This document shows, piece by piece, positions 43,882 to 53,776 of a stretch of 64,000 bases of DNA (the stretch's first letter is position 1; each line of letters starts with the position of its first letter). The notes below the pieces were generated by a model. That model was not told where the DNA came from, searched no databases, and worked only from the letters and a program-made list of their open reading frames with translations. The stretch is from Gammaproteobacteria bacterium (GTDB lineage Bacteria > Pseudomonadota > Gammaproteobacteria > Tenderiales > Tenderiaceae). Location: NCBI GenBank assembly GCA_016200485.1, contig JACQEP010000017.1, positions 23,736 to 87,735 on the forward strand, given 5' to 3'. The position numbers and the translations under genes were made by a program.

Positions 43882-44673
43882 ATGATGAAAAGAGCACTTT
43901 TTGTAGTCACCGCTGCATCAGCAGCATTGGTATTGGCGAGCCCAGCCATGGCTGGCGCCGAAGGTTCCGAAAGCCGCGGCCATGGTCATGAACTTCATTG
44001 GAGCTATGGCGGCGAAGGCGGCCCGGAACACTGGGGCGACCTGAAGAGTGAATACTCTGCTTGCAAAGGTAGCCAGCAGTCGCCCATCAACATTGAAACC
44101 AAAGAAGCACGGGGCGCCAAGCTGACCAAGATCAAATTCAACTGGAAAGATTCCGCGCTTAACCTCAAGAACAACGGCCACACCATCCAGGCCAATTACG
44201 ATGGCGGCAGCTCCATTGAAGTGAACGGCGGCAAGTTCGACCTGTTGCAATATCACTTCCACGCGCCATCCGAGCACGCCCTGAACGGCAAGCTCTATGA
44301 CATGGAAGTACACTTCGTACACAAAGCCGCTGACGGTGAACTGGCCGTCATCGGCGTATTCTTCAAGGAAGGCGCTGAAAACAAGGCCCTGAAGACTGTG
44401 TGGAGCAACATGCCCACTGCTGAAGGCGAAAAGAAAGTCGCTGGTGTCACCATCAACGCCAAAGACCTGCTGCCTGCCAACACCAGCAAGTACTACCACT
44501 ACATGGGCTCATTAACGACCCCACCGTGCAACGAAGTGGTTAACTGGTATGTACTGGAAAACCCGATCGAAGCCTCCAAAGCCCAGGTCAAGGCACTGGC
44601 TGAACTCTTCAAAGCCAACAACCGCCCGGTTCAGCCTTTGAACCGTCGCTTCGTGTTGACCTCCGAAGAGTAA
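43882..44673 (+). CDS. cah: Periplasmic alpha-carbonic anhydrase
   Basis: A 263-aa secreted alpha-class carbonic anhydrase for periplasmic CO2/bicarbonate conversion. The signal peptide MMKRALFVVTAASAALVLASPAMAG is followed by QSPINIETK, HFHAPSEHALNGK and EVHFVHK, which contain the three zinc histidines, and by SLTTPPCNEVVNWYV with the conserved Thr-Pro segment. Signal cleavage at about AMA-GA. An AAGGGGAAT site precedes the start and a strong terminator follows. A mild gamma-class homologue lies at 51175-51705. Confidence 0.96.
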   Translation: MMKRALFVVTAASAALVLASPAMAGAEGSESRGHGHELHWSYGGEGGPEHWGDLKSEYSACKGSQQSPINIETKEARGAKLTKIKFNWKDSALNLKNNGHTIQANYDGGSSIEVNGGKFDLLQYHFHAPSEHALNGKLYDMEVHFVHKAADGELAVIGVFFKEGAENKALKTVWSNMPTAEGEKKVAGVTINAKDLLPANTSKYYHYMGSLTTPPCNEVVNWYVLENPIEASKAQVKALAELFKANNRPVQPLNRRFVLTSEE

Positions 44674-44692
44674 TTTCAGTTAGCTGAAATGC

Positions 44693-44725
44693 AAAAGGGC
44701 GCGCCGCGAGGTGCGCCCTTTTTTT
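44693..44725 (+). terminator. Rho-independent terminator after cah
   Basis: AAAGGGCGC and GCGCCCTTT form a stem with a GC-rich loop and are followed by a run of seven T. A weaker stem (TTTCAGTTAGCTGAAA) lies just before it. Confidence 0.9.
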
Positions 44726-44740
44726 ATTTACAAATTAAAA

Positions 44741-44885
44741 CCCAACGCGGAGACGCAAAGACGCGGAGAAATACAAAAGCCAACAAACAATCTGTCTACC
44801 AAGGACAAAGCACCACAGAGATGTCCAAAAAATCTTCATCAGATATTCTTCAAAACCTCTGCGCCTCTGCGTCTCCGCGTTGGAC
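44741..44885. repeat. Long-loop inverted repeat between cah and ubiD
   Basis: CCAACGCGGAGACGCAAAG at the left arm pairs with CTCTGCGTCTCCGCGTTGG at the right arm across about 105 bp, the same layout as at 48805-48947. Confidence 0.75.
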
Positions 44886-44911
44886 TTTTGGCTTGGGGTA
44901 AAAATTATGCG

Positions 44912-46381
44912 CTAATCAAAAATCTTCAGCTCATCCCAAATCTTGTCAATCCGCTGTTTCACTGCATCATCCATCACAATCGGCTGCCCCCACTCGCGCG
45001 TGGTTTCGCCCGGCCATTTATTGGTCGCATCGAATCCCACCTTCGATCCCAAGCCTGACACCGGTGACGCAAAATCGAGATAATCGATCGGCGTGTTGTC
45101 GATAAACACCATGTCGCGGCGCGGATCCATGCGTGTAGTCATCGCCCAGATCACATCCTTCCAATCACGCACATTCACATCATCATCAGTCACGATCACA
45201 AACTTGGTGTACATGAACTGACGCAGAAAACTCCACACACCCAGCATCACCCGTTTGGCATGTCCAGCGTATTGTTTCTTGATGCTGACGCAGGCAACGC
45301 GATAGGAACATCCTTCCGGCGGCAAATAAAAATCGACGATCTCCGGAAACTGTTTTTGCAGAATCGGCACAAATACTTCATTGAGCGCCACACCGAGGAC
45401 GGCAGGTTCATCCGGCGGCCGCCCCGTGTAAGTGCTGTGATAAATCGGATTATCGCGATGCGTGATGCGATCGATGGTGAATACCGGGAATTTATCGACT
45501 TCGTTGTAATAACCCGTGTGATCACCGAACGGCCCTTCGTCGGCCATTTCGCCGGGATGAATATGCCCTTCCAATACAAATTCCGCTGACGCGGGCACCT
45601 GTAAGTCACTGCCCATCGCCTTCACCACTTCGGTTTTGCCACCGCGCAACAAGCCGGCAAATGCATATTCGGACAAACTATCCGGCACCGGCGTCACCGC
45701 GCCAAGTATCGTTGCCGGATCAGCGCCCAGCGCCACTGCGACTGGAAATGGCTTGCCCGGATGTGCTTTTTGCCAATCCCGAAAATCCAGTGCCCCACCG
45801 CGATGCGCGAGCCAGCGCATGATCACTTTGTTGCGACCGATCACCTGCTGCCGGTAAATGCCGAGATTCTGTCGTTCCTTGTGCGGCCCTTTGGTAATCA
45901 CCAGCGCCCAGGTAATCAACGGCCCGGCATCGCCCGGCCAACAGGTTTGAATCGGCAACTTGGAAAGATCAACGTCATCGCCTGCAATCACATTCGCCTG
46001 ACACGGTGCCTTGCTCAACACCTTCGGCGCCATGTTCAGCACTTGTTTGTAGAGCGGCAATTTATCAAGCGCATCTTTGAACCCTTTCGGTGGTTCCGGC
46101 TCTTTTAATGTCGCCAACAAAATTCCGATCTCACGCAGCGCACTCACCGAATCCGCACCCATGCCCATCGCCACGCGCTTGGGCGTGCCAAACAGATTGC
46201 CCAACACTGGCGTGGTGAACCCTTTCGGATTTTCAAACAACAACGCCGGCCCGCCGCGCCGCAAAGTGCGATCACAGACCTCAGTCATCTCCAGCTTCGG
46301 GTCCACCGGCTGGGCGATGCGCTTGAGCTCTCCCCGAGCCTCAAGCTGACCGATAAAATCGCGCAAGTCTTTGTATTTCAT
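44912..46381 (-). CDS. ubiD: Prenylated-FMN decarboxylase UbiD
   Basis: A 489-aa enzyme of the UbiD family that decarboxylates 3-polyprenyl-4-hydroxybenzoate in ubiquinone synthesis. It opens [22 protein letters not shown], the classical start, and has [46 protein letters not shown] and [19 protein letters not shown]. The catalytic E-x-P-F-G-D-H region is intact. Monocistronic as far as visible; the ferredoxin reductase at 39089-40105 may share the quinone context. Confidence 0.96.
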   Translation of the reverse strand: MKYKDLRDFIGQLEARGELKRIAQPVDPKLEMTEVCDRTLRRGGPALLFENPKGFTTPVLGNLFGTPKRVAMGMGADSVSALREIGILLATLKEPEPPKGFKDALDKLPLYKQVLNMAPKVLSKAPCQANVIAGDDVDLSKLPIQTCWPGDAGPLITWALVITKGPHKERQNLGIYRQQVIGRNKVIMRWLAHRGGALDFRDWQKAHPGKPFPVAVALGADPATILGAVTPVPDSLSEYAFAGLLRGGKTEVVKAMGSDLQVPASAEFVLEGHIHPGEMADEGPFGDHTGYYNEVDKFPVFTIDRITHRDNPIYHSTYTGRPPDEPAVLGVALNEVFVPILQKQFPEIVDFYLPPEGCSYRVACVSIKKQYAGHAKRVMLGVWSFLRQFMYTKFVIVTDDDVNVRDWKDVIWAMTTRMDPRRDMVFIDNTPIDYLDFASPVSGLGSKVGFDATNKWPGETTREWGQPIVMDDAVKQRIDKIWDELKIFD

Positions 46382-46534
46382 TAACTATCCTTAACCATGC
46401 TAGTACCAGGGCCGTCTCGCACCCAGGCCAATAACCATTGACAATATTGGGCTATTCTTTAAAATATCGCCCAACAACAACGTTAACAAAACAACAATAA
46501 GAACCAAGCATCATAAGCCTAACGGGGAAGAATA

Positions 46535-46784
46535 ATGAAGGCGGGAAAAGAAACAATGCGCACGGCGCTATATCCAGCGGCGGCGGTCAGTTTGATTTTG
46601 ATGGCGCAACAAAGTCTTGCAGCAGCGCCAGCACAGCCACAAGTAATGGCTCAACCCTTGATACGACCTGACGAAGTTTCAACTTCAAACATATTAATGC
46701 CGTATCAATAATGGCGGCGGTATCTGGCCCTGGTGGCTGTCCTTGGCTGCGGCGGGGATGCTTTTCGGGCATAATAGGCGTTAG
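46535..46784 (+). pseudogene. Frameshifted small secreted protein with GGG/WW C-terminal tail
   Basis: The first frame (ATG 46535 to TAA 46711, 58 aa) starts MKAGKETMRTALYPAAAVSLILM...SLAAAPAQ, a signal peptide with A-x-A cleavage. Shifting by one base at 46706 joins it to NNGGGIWPWWLSLAAAGMLFGHNRR, ending at a TAG at 46784. That tail has the Gly-rich, hydrophobic, basic order of GlyGly-CTERM signals. An ACGGGGAAG site precedes the ATG. Either a recently broken gene or a sequencing indel. Confidence 0.55.
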
Positions 46785-46862
46785 CGACGCGCCGTTTATC
46801 TCCTTGGGTGGCTGGCTCGCGCCGATTGTCCAAGATCATAAGAGCGAGCCTGAAATCCGATC

Positions 46863-48836
46863 ATGAGTTATCGCCGGCACCTTCATAAACTAATTCACGG
46901 TCTATGGACCGTTACCTTGATCACTGGCATACCGGCACAAATCGCCCTCGGATTTGTAGATACGTCTCCGCCAAGCTTTACTTCTGCACCTGGTAACGCC
47001 CCTTTACCCAACCCAACGCCGAATCCCGATTACGAACCACCGGCTTACGTCTTTAATTTGCAAACTACGGGCGGAATCAACGGGATTGTCACCAACGCAA
47101 CCGTTGGTGTAACCGATGATAGCAGTGGAGCCCTTCAGTGGACCCCCACAGGACAAATGGGCCCCTTTGCCCCGGGCGCACATGTTGTTAGCTGGAAAGT
47201 GACCGACCTGGCACTAAACGTTTCCCCTATCCACACACAAACCATCACTGTTCAACCACATGTCAATCTCGTAGCAGACCAAACAGTGGGGGGCAATGGC
47301 GCATCAAGCGTTGTTGTGACTGCCGTGCTCGACGGTAATGCGGCTACTTATCCCGTGACCATCCCATTCACAGTAGGCGGCACTGCCAGCTATGTCGCAC
47401 CGGCCTCGCCTATTACTATTGCTGCCGGCACTTCCGGTACTGCGACGTTTACCATTAACTCAGGCAATGCCAATGGCTCAACAGTCCTCGTCACTTTGGG
47501 CGCCCCCATCAATGCCATCAAGGGAACCAAATCGACCCACACCATTACCATTACCACGGCAAACCTGCCGCCTGTGGTCACTAATTTGGCAACCACTCAA
47601 GGCGGGCCTACAACGCGCATCCTCGTGACTAACAATACTGGCGTTACTCTTGCGGCGACCGCGAGCGACCCCAATCCCGGCGACACCATTAATTATGATT
47701 GGAGCAGTAGCGATGCCAGCATAATTGCTGCCGCGACCAGCGGCACCACTGGCAACACTTTCAGTTTCAATCCTGCCGGGCTTGCTCCTGGTTATTACAC
47801 GGCGAAAGTGACCGTCACTGACAACCACGGTGCATCCAGCCGCCGTGACATTACGTTGTCGGTGGTTGCGGTGGTGCCCACGCTATCAACTACGGTTGAC
47901 ACTGATGATGACGATCTGCTGGATAATACCGACGGCTACGACGATACCGACAACGATGGCATCCCCAATTATTTAGATGCCATCAGTGCCAGCAATCTTC
48001 TGCAAGGCGATGATTTGACTTCGGACTCAACAAAGTATTACGTCTCTGGTCTCAAAGATAGCAAACCTAACCCCATACCACCACTTTTCATTACCTGGAC
48101 CATCACCACCGCATCCAGCAACAAGGTGTTTTATCCACTGCTGCTACGCACTACGCCCGGATTAAAATTGCAACTCGGCCCGTTGGCTGTTCGCCAGGGA
48201 GTCAGTCAGGCACATATTTCCAGCGCCAAGGCAATCGCGGCCCTGGGCGTGAGCCCGGGAGCGAACTTGATCAGCGCCGATGGCAACATCGTCGATGTCG
48301 AAATCAGTGGTTTGAGTCCGGGTGCCACTGCACACTTGGTAATTCCGCAACCCGCGCCAATCCCGACGGCAACCGGTACGCCTGCCACTACAAATTTCAA
48401 ACAATTCACAGCCAGCAATACCTGGATTGACTTCACATCCTCAGGTAGCGATTCCGTTAAGAGCGCTGGTAAAGAGACAACTTCTTTCTTCTGTCCACCG
48501 CCGGCGCATAGCGCCTATACCACCGGAAATCTCGCTAACAAAGAATGCGTGGAACTGACCATTACCGATGGCGGCCCTAACGATGCTGACGGTATCGTGA
48601 ATGGTTCGGTGCGCGTGCTGGGCTCTGTATTTATCAGCACCTCGGACACCACGACCGCACCTGGCTTGATCACCACCCCTGGTGATATCAGTGCTCGCAA
48701 CGACCTGAAGTATAAAAATAACGCTGGCGAAGGTGGCGGCGGTATCGGCGCCTTGTGGTGGGAGTTACTCTTGCCAACACTGCTGATATGGCAACGACAA
48801 AAAATCCAACGCGGAGGCGCAGAGACGCGGAGTTAA
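46863..48836 (+). CDS. Secreted Calx-beta/PKD/thrombospondin-3 protein with GlyGly-CTERM-like tail
   Basis: A 657-aa exported protein. A signal peptide is followed by a Thr/Pro-rich Ig-like part, a Calx-beta domain around residues 135-235 (FTVGGTASYVAPASPITIAAGTSGTATF), a PKD-like domain to about 340, and a thrombospondin type 3-like calcium motif DTDDDDLLDNTDGYDDTDNDGIPNYLDAI. The C-terminus EGGGGIGALWWELLLPTLLIWQRQK is a GlyGly-CTERM-type sorting tail. The last residues RGGAETRS come from a dispersed repeat that supplies the stop. Likely surface adhesin. Confidence 0.85.
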   Translation: MSYRRHLHKLIHGLWTVTLITGIPAQIALGFVDTSPPSFTSAPGNAPLPNPTPNPDYEPPAYVFNLQTTGGINGIVTNATVGVTDDSSGALQWTPTGQMGPFAPGAHVVSWKVTDLALNVSPIHTQTITVQPHVNLVADQTVGGNGASSVVVTAVLDGNAATYPVTIPFTVGGTASYVAPASPITIAAGTSGTATFTINSGNANGSTVLVTLGAPINAIKGTKSTHTITITTANLPPVVTNLATTQGGPTTRILVTNNTGVTLAATASDPNPGDTINYDWSSSDASIIAAATSGTTGNTFSFNPAGLAPGYYTAKVTVTDNHGASSRRDITLSVVAVVPTLSTTVDTDDDDLLDNTDGYDDTDNDGIPNYLDAISASNLLQGDDLTSDSTKYYVSGLKDSKPNPIPPLFITWTITTASSNKVFYPLLLRTTPGLKLQLGPLAVRQGVSQAHISSAKAIAALGVSPGANLISADGNIVDVEISGLSPGATAHLVIPQPAPIPTATGTPATTNFKQFTASNTWIDFTSSGSDSVKSAGKETTSFFCPPPAHSAYTTGNLANKECVELTITDGGPNDADGIVNGSVRVLGSVFISTSDTTTAPGLITTPGDISARNDLKYKNNAGEGGGGIGALWWELLLPTLLIWQRQKIQRGGAETRS

Positions 48837-48947
48837 CTTAAGAAAAAACTCTTAGCACGCTTGGTGGACTGCACAAAAAACACCAATCGCTCCATATTTA
48901 TTAACTCGTTATCTCTTCTCCGCGCCTCTGCGTCTCCGCGTTGGATC
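48805..48947. repeat. Long-loop inverted repeat overlapping the adhesin stop
   Basis: ATCCAACGCGGAGGCGCAGA at the left arm pairs with CTCTGCGTCTCCGCGTTGG at the right arm. The left arm encodes the adhesin C-terminus, and its GAGTTAA supplies the stop; the right arm ends 6 bp before the prlC stop. Confidence 0.75.
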
Positions 48948-48953
48948 TTCCCC

Positions 48954-50993
48954 TCAAGCCGCCAAACCACTATGACGCAGTAAAGCATCTATCGTCGGTT
49001 CGCGGCCACGAAATTCAATGAACATTTCCATCGGATCGCGTGAACCACCTTGCTCCAGAATCGTCACCAGGAAGCGTTCGCCGGTGGCACGATCGAAAAT
49101 GCCGTTTTCTTCAAATTGAGAGAAGGCATCGGCTGACAACACTTCAGCCCACTTGTAGCTGTAATAACCCGCCGCGTAACCACCAGCAAAGATGTGCGAA
49201 AAACTGTGCGGGAAGCGGTTGAATGAAGGTGGATTCATGACCGCTACGTTGCGCCGGACTTCATCCAGAATTTCATACACGCGCCCGCCCTTCTTCGGGT
49301 CATATTCAAGGTGCAGACGGAAATCGAAGATCGAGAACTCAAGCTGCCGCACCATTTGCATTGCCGACTGGAAATTCTTCGCTGCCAGCATTTTTTTGAA
49401 TAGCGCCTCGGGCAAGGCTGCGCCCGTCTTGTAATGGCCAGCGATCAAATTTAATGCCTCACGCTGCCAGCACCAGTTCTCCATGAACTGGCTCGGTAAT
49501 TCCACCGCATCCCATGGCACACCGCTGATCCCGGCAACACTGGGGTAATCGATCTGCGTCAACATGTGATGCAGACCATGGCCGAATTCATGGAACAAGG
49601 TCTCGACTTCATCATGGGTAAACAAGGCCGGATCGTCACCGATGGGGCCGGAAAAATTACAGGTGAGATAGGCCACCGGCACCTGCACCCCTGCCTCGGT
49701 GCGCATTCGCGTGATGCAATCGTCCATCCAGGCGCCGCCACGCTTGTGCGGCCGCGCGTAAAGATCCAGATAGAACTGGCCGCGTAGTTGGCCACGGCTA
49801 TCCTGAATCTCGAAGAAACGCACATCCTCATGCCAGGTATCGACATCCTTGCACTCGCGGATGGTCATGCCATACAGACGATTCACGACAGCGAACATGC
49901 CGCTCAGGACTTTGTCTTCCGGGAAATAGGGCTTAAGTTCTTCCTGGGTGATGGCGTATTTGTGCTGACGCAGTTTTTCCGACCAGTAACTCACATCCCA
50001 GGATTCAAGATCGGCGGTAAAGCCATTATCGCGGGCAAAGGCGCGCACCTCGTCCAGTTCGCGCCGCGCCATCGGCAAGCAACGAAGCGCGAGATCATTG
50101 AGAAAACTCAAGACCTGATCGGTTGAGGCGGCCATCTTCGTCTCTATGGAGCGTTCGGCATAGTTTGCAAACCCCAACAGCTGGGCGACTTCGTGGCGCA
50201 ATGCCAAAATCTGCTCCATCACCTGCGTGTTATCCCACTGGCCGGCATGCGGACCTTCATCGGAGGCGCGGGTGACAAAGGCGGTGTACATCTCACGCCG
50301 CAGCTCACGATCATCGGCATACATCATCACCGGCAGATACGAAGGATATTCGAGATTGAACAGCCAACCCTCCATTTTTTCGCGCTCGGCGACTTGCTTG
50401 GCCATGGCCTGCGCCGACTCTGGCAACCCCTCCAACCGCGCCGCATCTTTGATCTGAACCTTCCAGGCATTGGTGGCGTCGAGCAGGTTCTCTTCGAACT
50501 TACTGTTGAGAGCCGATAGCTCCTGCATGATCTGCTTGAAGCGATCTTTCTTCTCCGCAGGCAGGTCGATGCCGGACAGTCGAAAATCGCGCAATGCATT
50601 GTCGATGATCTTTTTCTGCGCCTGGTTCAACCGCGCGTATTCTGGTCCTTCTGCAATTTTCTTAAAAGCTTGGAACAGTTTTTCGTTCTGTCCCATTTCG
50701 GTCGCGTAATCGCTGAGCTTGGGCAAACAGGCGTTGTAGGCGGCGCGTAGCGCCTCGCTGTTGACGACCGAGTTCATATGCCCCACCGGCGACCAGATGC
50801 GGCTCAAACGCTCTTCCAGCACTTCTAGCGGCTGTACCAGCGTTTGCCAGCTCGGCGACTGATTGGAATTCAGCAACGCCTCTACTTGTATCCGATTTTC
50901 AGCAAGCATCTGATCAATCGCGGACTCGACATGTTCGGGATGGATGTGACTGAATGGCGGCAGGCCGCGCATGGTTAACAGCGGATTGGTCAT
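48954..50993 (-). CDS. prlC: Oligopeptidase A (M3 family)
   Basis: A 679-aa cytosolic zinc peptidase that degrades signal peptides and other oligopeptides. The motif HEFGHGLHHML gives the H-E-x-x-H zinc site, with the third ligand Glu in the following helix. The start MTNPLLTMRGLPPFSHIHPEHVESAI and FNRFPHSFSHIFAGGYAAGYYSYKWAEVLSADAF are family hallmarks. It is convergent with the adhesin and divergent from the carbonic anhydrase. Confidence 0.97.
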   Translation of the reverse strand: MTNPLLTMRGLPPFSHIHPEHVESAIDQMLAENRIQVEALLNSNQSPSWQTLVQPLEVLEERLSRIWSPVGHMNSVVNSEALRAAYNACLPKLSDYATEMGQNEKLFQAFKKIAEGPEYARLNQAQKKIIDNALRDFRLSGIDLPAEKKDRFKQIMQELSALNSKFEENLLDATNAWKVQIKDAARLEGLPESAQAMAKQVAEREKMEGWLFNLEYPSYLPVMMYADDRELRREMYTAFVTRASDEGPHAGQWDNTQVMEQILALRHEVAQLLGFANYAERSIETKMAASTDQVLSFLNDLALRCLPMARRELDEVRAFARDNGFTADLESWDVSYWSEKLRQHKYAITQEELKPYFPEDKVLSGMFAVVNRLYGMTIRECKDVDTWHEDVRFFEIQDSRGQLRGQFYLDLYARPHKRGGAWMDDCITRMRTEAGVQVPVAYLTCNFSGPIGDDPALFTHDEVETLFHEFGHGLHHMLTQIDYPSVAGISGVPWDAVELPSQFMENWCWQREALNLIAGHYKTGAALPEALFKKMLAAKNFQSAMQMVRQLEFSIFDFRLHLEYDPKKGGRVYEILDEVRRNVAVMNPPSFNRFPHSFSHIFAGGYAAGYYSYKWAEVLSADAFSQFEENGIFDRATGERFLVTILEQGGSRDPMEMFIEFRGREPTIDALLRHSGLAA

Positions 50994-51174
50994 AACTACA
51001 TCCTTTAAGGGTTTATACCGTGAAAACGATAGAAGAAATTTAGCACACTATTGGATTGGGAGTGGGTCGCGGGCTTCCAGCCCGCATGCGGCCAAGATGG
51101 CCGTGCGCCCACAGCATTCCGGATTCGACTAAAATCTGGCATCCTCAGCGGATACCCGCTAACGAGGCACGCCC

Positions 51175-51705
51175 ATGAATATCCGCAGCTATCGCAATAT
51201 TTCCCCCAAAATCGGCCAAGGCGCCTATATTGATCTCGCGGCCGTGGTCATCGGCGATGTCACCCTCGGCGCCGACAGCTCGTTGTGGCCGATGGTCGTC
51301 GCCCGCGGTGATGTGCAGCGCATTATCATCGGCGAGCGCACCAACATCCAGGATGGCTCGGTGCTGCATGTCACCGCCGATAATCAATATCATCCCGGTG
51401 GTTTCGCGCTCACCGTCGGCAATAACGTCACCGTTGGCCACAAGGCCGTACTGCATGCCTGCACCATCAAGGACTATGCCCTGATCGGCATGGGCGCGAT
51501 CATCCTCGACGGTGCTGTGATCGGTGAAAAGGCGCTGATCGGTGCGGGTAGCGTGGTCACACCCGGGAAAGAACTCGAAGGTGGCTATCTCTATCTGGGC
51601 AGCCCGGCGAAAAAAATACGCGCGTTAACAGAAAGCGAACTCCGCTATCTGGAATTTTCAGCGCAGCATTATGTAGATTTGAAGAATAAGCACATGGCGG
51701 AATAA
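51175..51705 (+). CDS. Gamma-carbonic anhydrase-family protein (YrdA-like)
   Basis: A 176-aa left-handed beta-helix protein of the gamma-carbonic anhydrase family. Hexapeptide repeats run from GAYIDLAAVVIGDVTLG to AIILDGAVIGEKALIG. Zinc-ligand histidines fit VLHVTA, TVGHKAVLHAC. Many bacterial members have no proven carbonic anhydrase activity. It precedes the convergent aroE gene. Confidence 0.93.
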   Translation: MNIRSYRNISPKIGQGAYIDLAAVVIGDVTLGADSSLWPMVVARGDVQRIIIGERTNIQDGSVLHVTADNQYHPGGFALTVGNNVTVGHKAVLHACTIKDYALIGMGAIILDGAVIGEKALIGAGSVVTPGKELEGGYLYLGSPAKKIRALTESELRYLEFSAQHYVDLKNKHMAE

Positions 51706-51717
51706 ATCAACACAGAC

Positions 51718-52557
51718 TCACAATTTAAGCATCTGCCGCCGCACTTCTGCAATTACTGATGCGGTCTGCGGCCTTACGCCGCGCCAGAGGAAAAAGGATT
51801 CCGCTGCCTGTTCCACCAACATCCCCAAACCATCCAGCGCCTGACGCGCGCCCTGTTGTTGCGCCCAAACCTGAAACGCAGTGGGTTGGTTGCTATACAT
51901 CATGTCGTAACAACAGGCGTCTTTTGCCAATACGTTTTCCGGTAAAGGTGGCACTTTACCTTCCAGACTCGCCGCTGTGCCATTGATCACGACATCGAAC
52001 TGCCTTCCGACCAGCGCCTCAAAACCACAACCGAAGATATTACCTTGGTCACGAAACAACTGCGCCAACGCCACAGCCTTGGCGGCAGTGCGATTGGCGA
52101 TGACGAGCGCAGCAGGTTTTTGCTCCAGGATCGGTTCCAGCACACCCCGCACCGCACCGCCCGCCCCCAGAATCAGCACTCGCTTTTGCTGCAACGTAAT
52201 TCCATGATTAATCGTCAGGTCACGCACCAGACCGACACCATCGGTGGTATCGGCATAACAACTGCCATCATCGGCAAACACAATCGTGTTCACCGCCCCC
52301 GCCCGTCCGGCGCGCGGACTGCGGTTTGCAATCAGCGCCCACGCCTCTTGCTTGAATGGCACAGTGATATTCAGCCCCTTGCCGCCGCTGCGCTGAAACT
52401 GATCAACCGCTGCAGCAAAACCACCCAGCTCCACCAGCAAAGCTTCATAGCTCAGGCGCTGCCCGGTCTGCTGCGCAAACAGGGCATGGATCTTGGGCGA
52501 TTTACTATGACCGATGGGATTACCCATCACCGCGTAACGGTCGATAGGAATATTCAT
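51718..52557 (-). CDS. aroE: Shikimate dehydrogenase AroE
   Basis: A 279-aa NADP-dependent enzyme that reduces 3-dehydroshikimate. The substrate region is YAVMGNPIGHSKSPKIHALF, NITVPFKQEAW carries the catalytic lysine, GAGGAVRGV is the cofactor loop and NRTAAKA binds the NADP phosphate. The stop is 13 bp from the convergent carbonic anhydrase stop. Confidence 0.97.
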   Translation of the reverse strand: MNIPIDRYAVMGNPIGHSKSPKIHALFAQQTGQRLSYEALLVELGGFAAAVDQFQRSGGKGLNITVPFKQEAWALIANRSPRAGRAGAVNTIVFADDGSCYADTTDGVGLVRDLTINHGITLQQKRVLILGAGGAVRGVLEPILEQKPAALVIANRTAAKAVALAQLFRDQGNIFGCGFEALVGRQFDVVINGTAASLEGKVPPLPENVLAKDACCYDMMYSNQPTAFQVWAQQQGARQALDGLGMLVEQAAESFFLWRGVRPQTASVIAEVRRQMLKL

Positions 52558-52591
52558 GACAGGAAGTATAACGGAAGAACCGAGAGACCAA

Positions 52592-52686
52592 AATTAAACT
52601 GCAAAGCCCGCAAAGGGTCGCGAAGAAAATATCAGCCGTGGAAAGCGCTAATCCTTTGCGTCTCTTTGCGACCTTCGCGGTTAATG
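52592..52686. repeat. CGCAAAG-type inverted repeat between aroE and hemB
   Basis: ATTAAACTGCAAAGCCCGCA and CTTTGCGACCTTCGCGGTTAAT are imperfect arms around about 45 bp. The right arm ends at the hemB stop codon. Confidence 0.7.
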
Positions 52687-52691
52687 GCTTT

Positions 52692-53762
<1,071 letters not shown>

Positions 53763-53776
53763 CTATTATTATAGCT

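Noticed and set aside
46587..46772. 61-aa minus-strand frame
   Set aside because: Overlaps the frameshifted small plus-strand gene, which has a ribosome site, a signal peptide and a CTERM-like tail.
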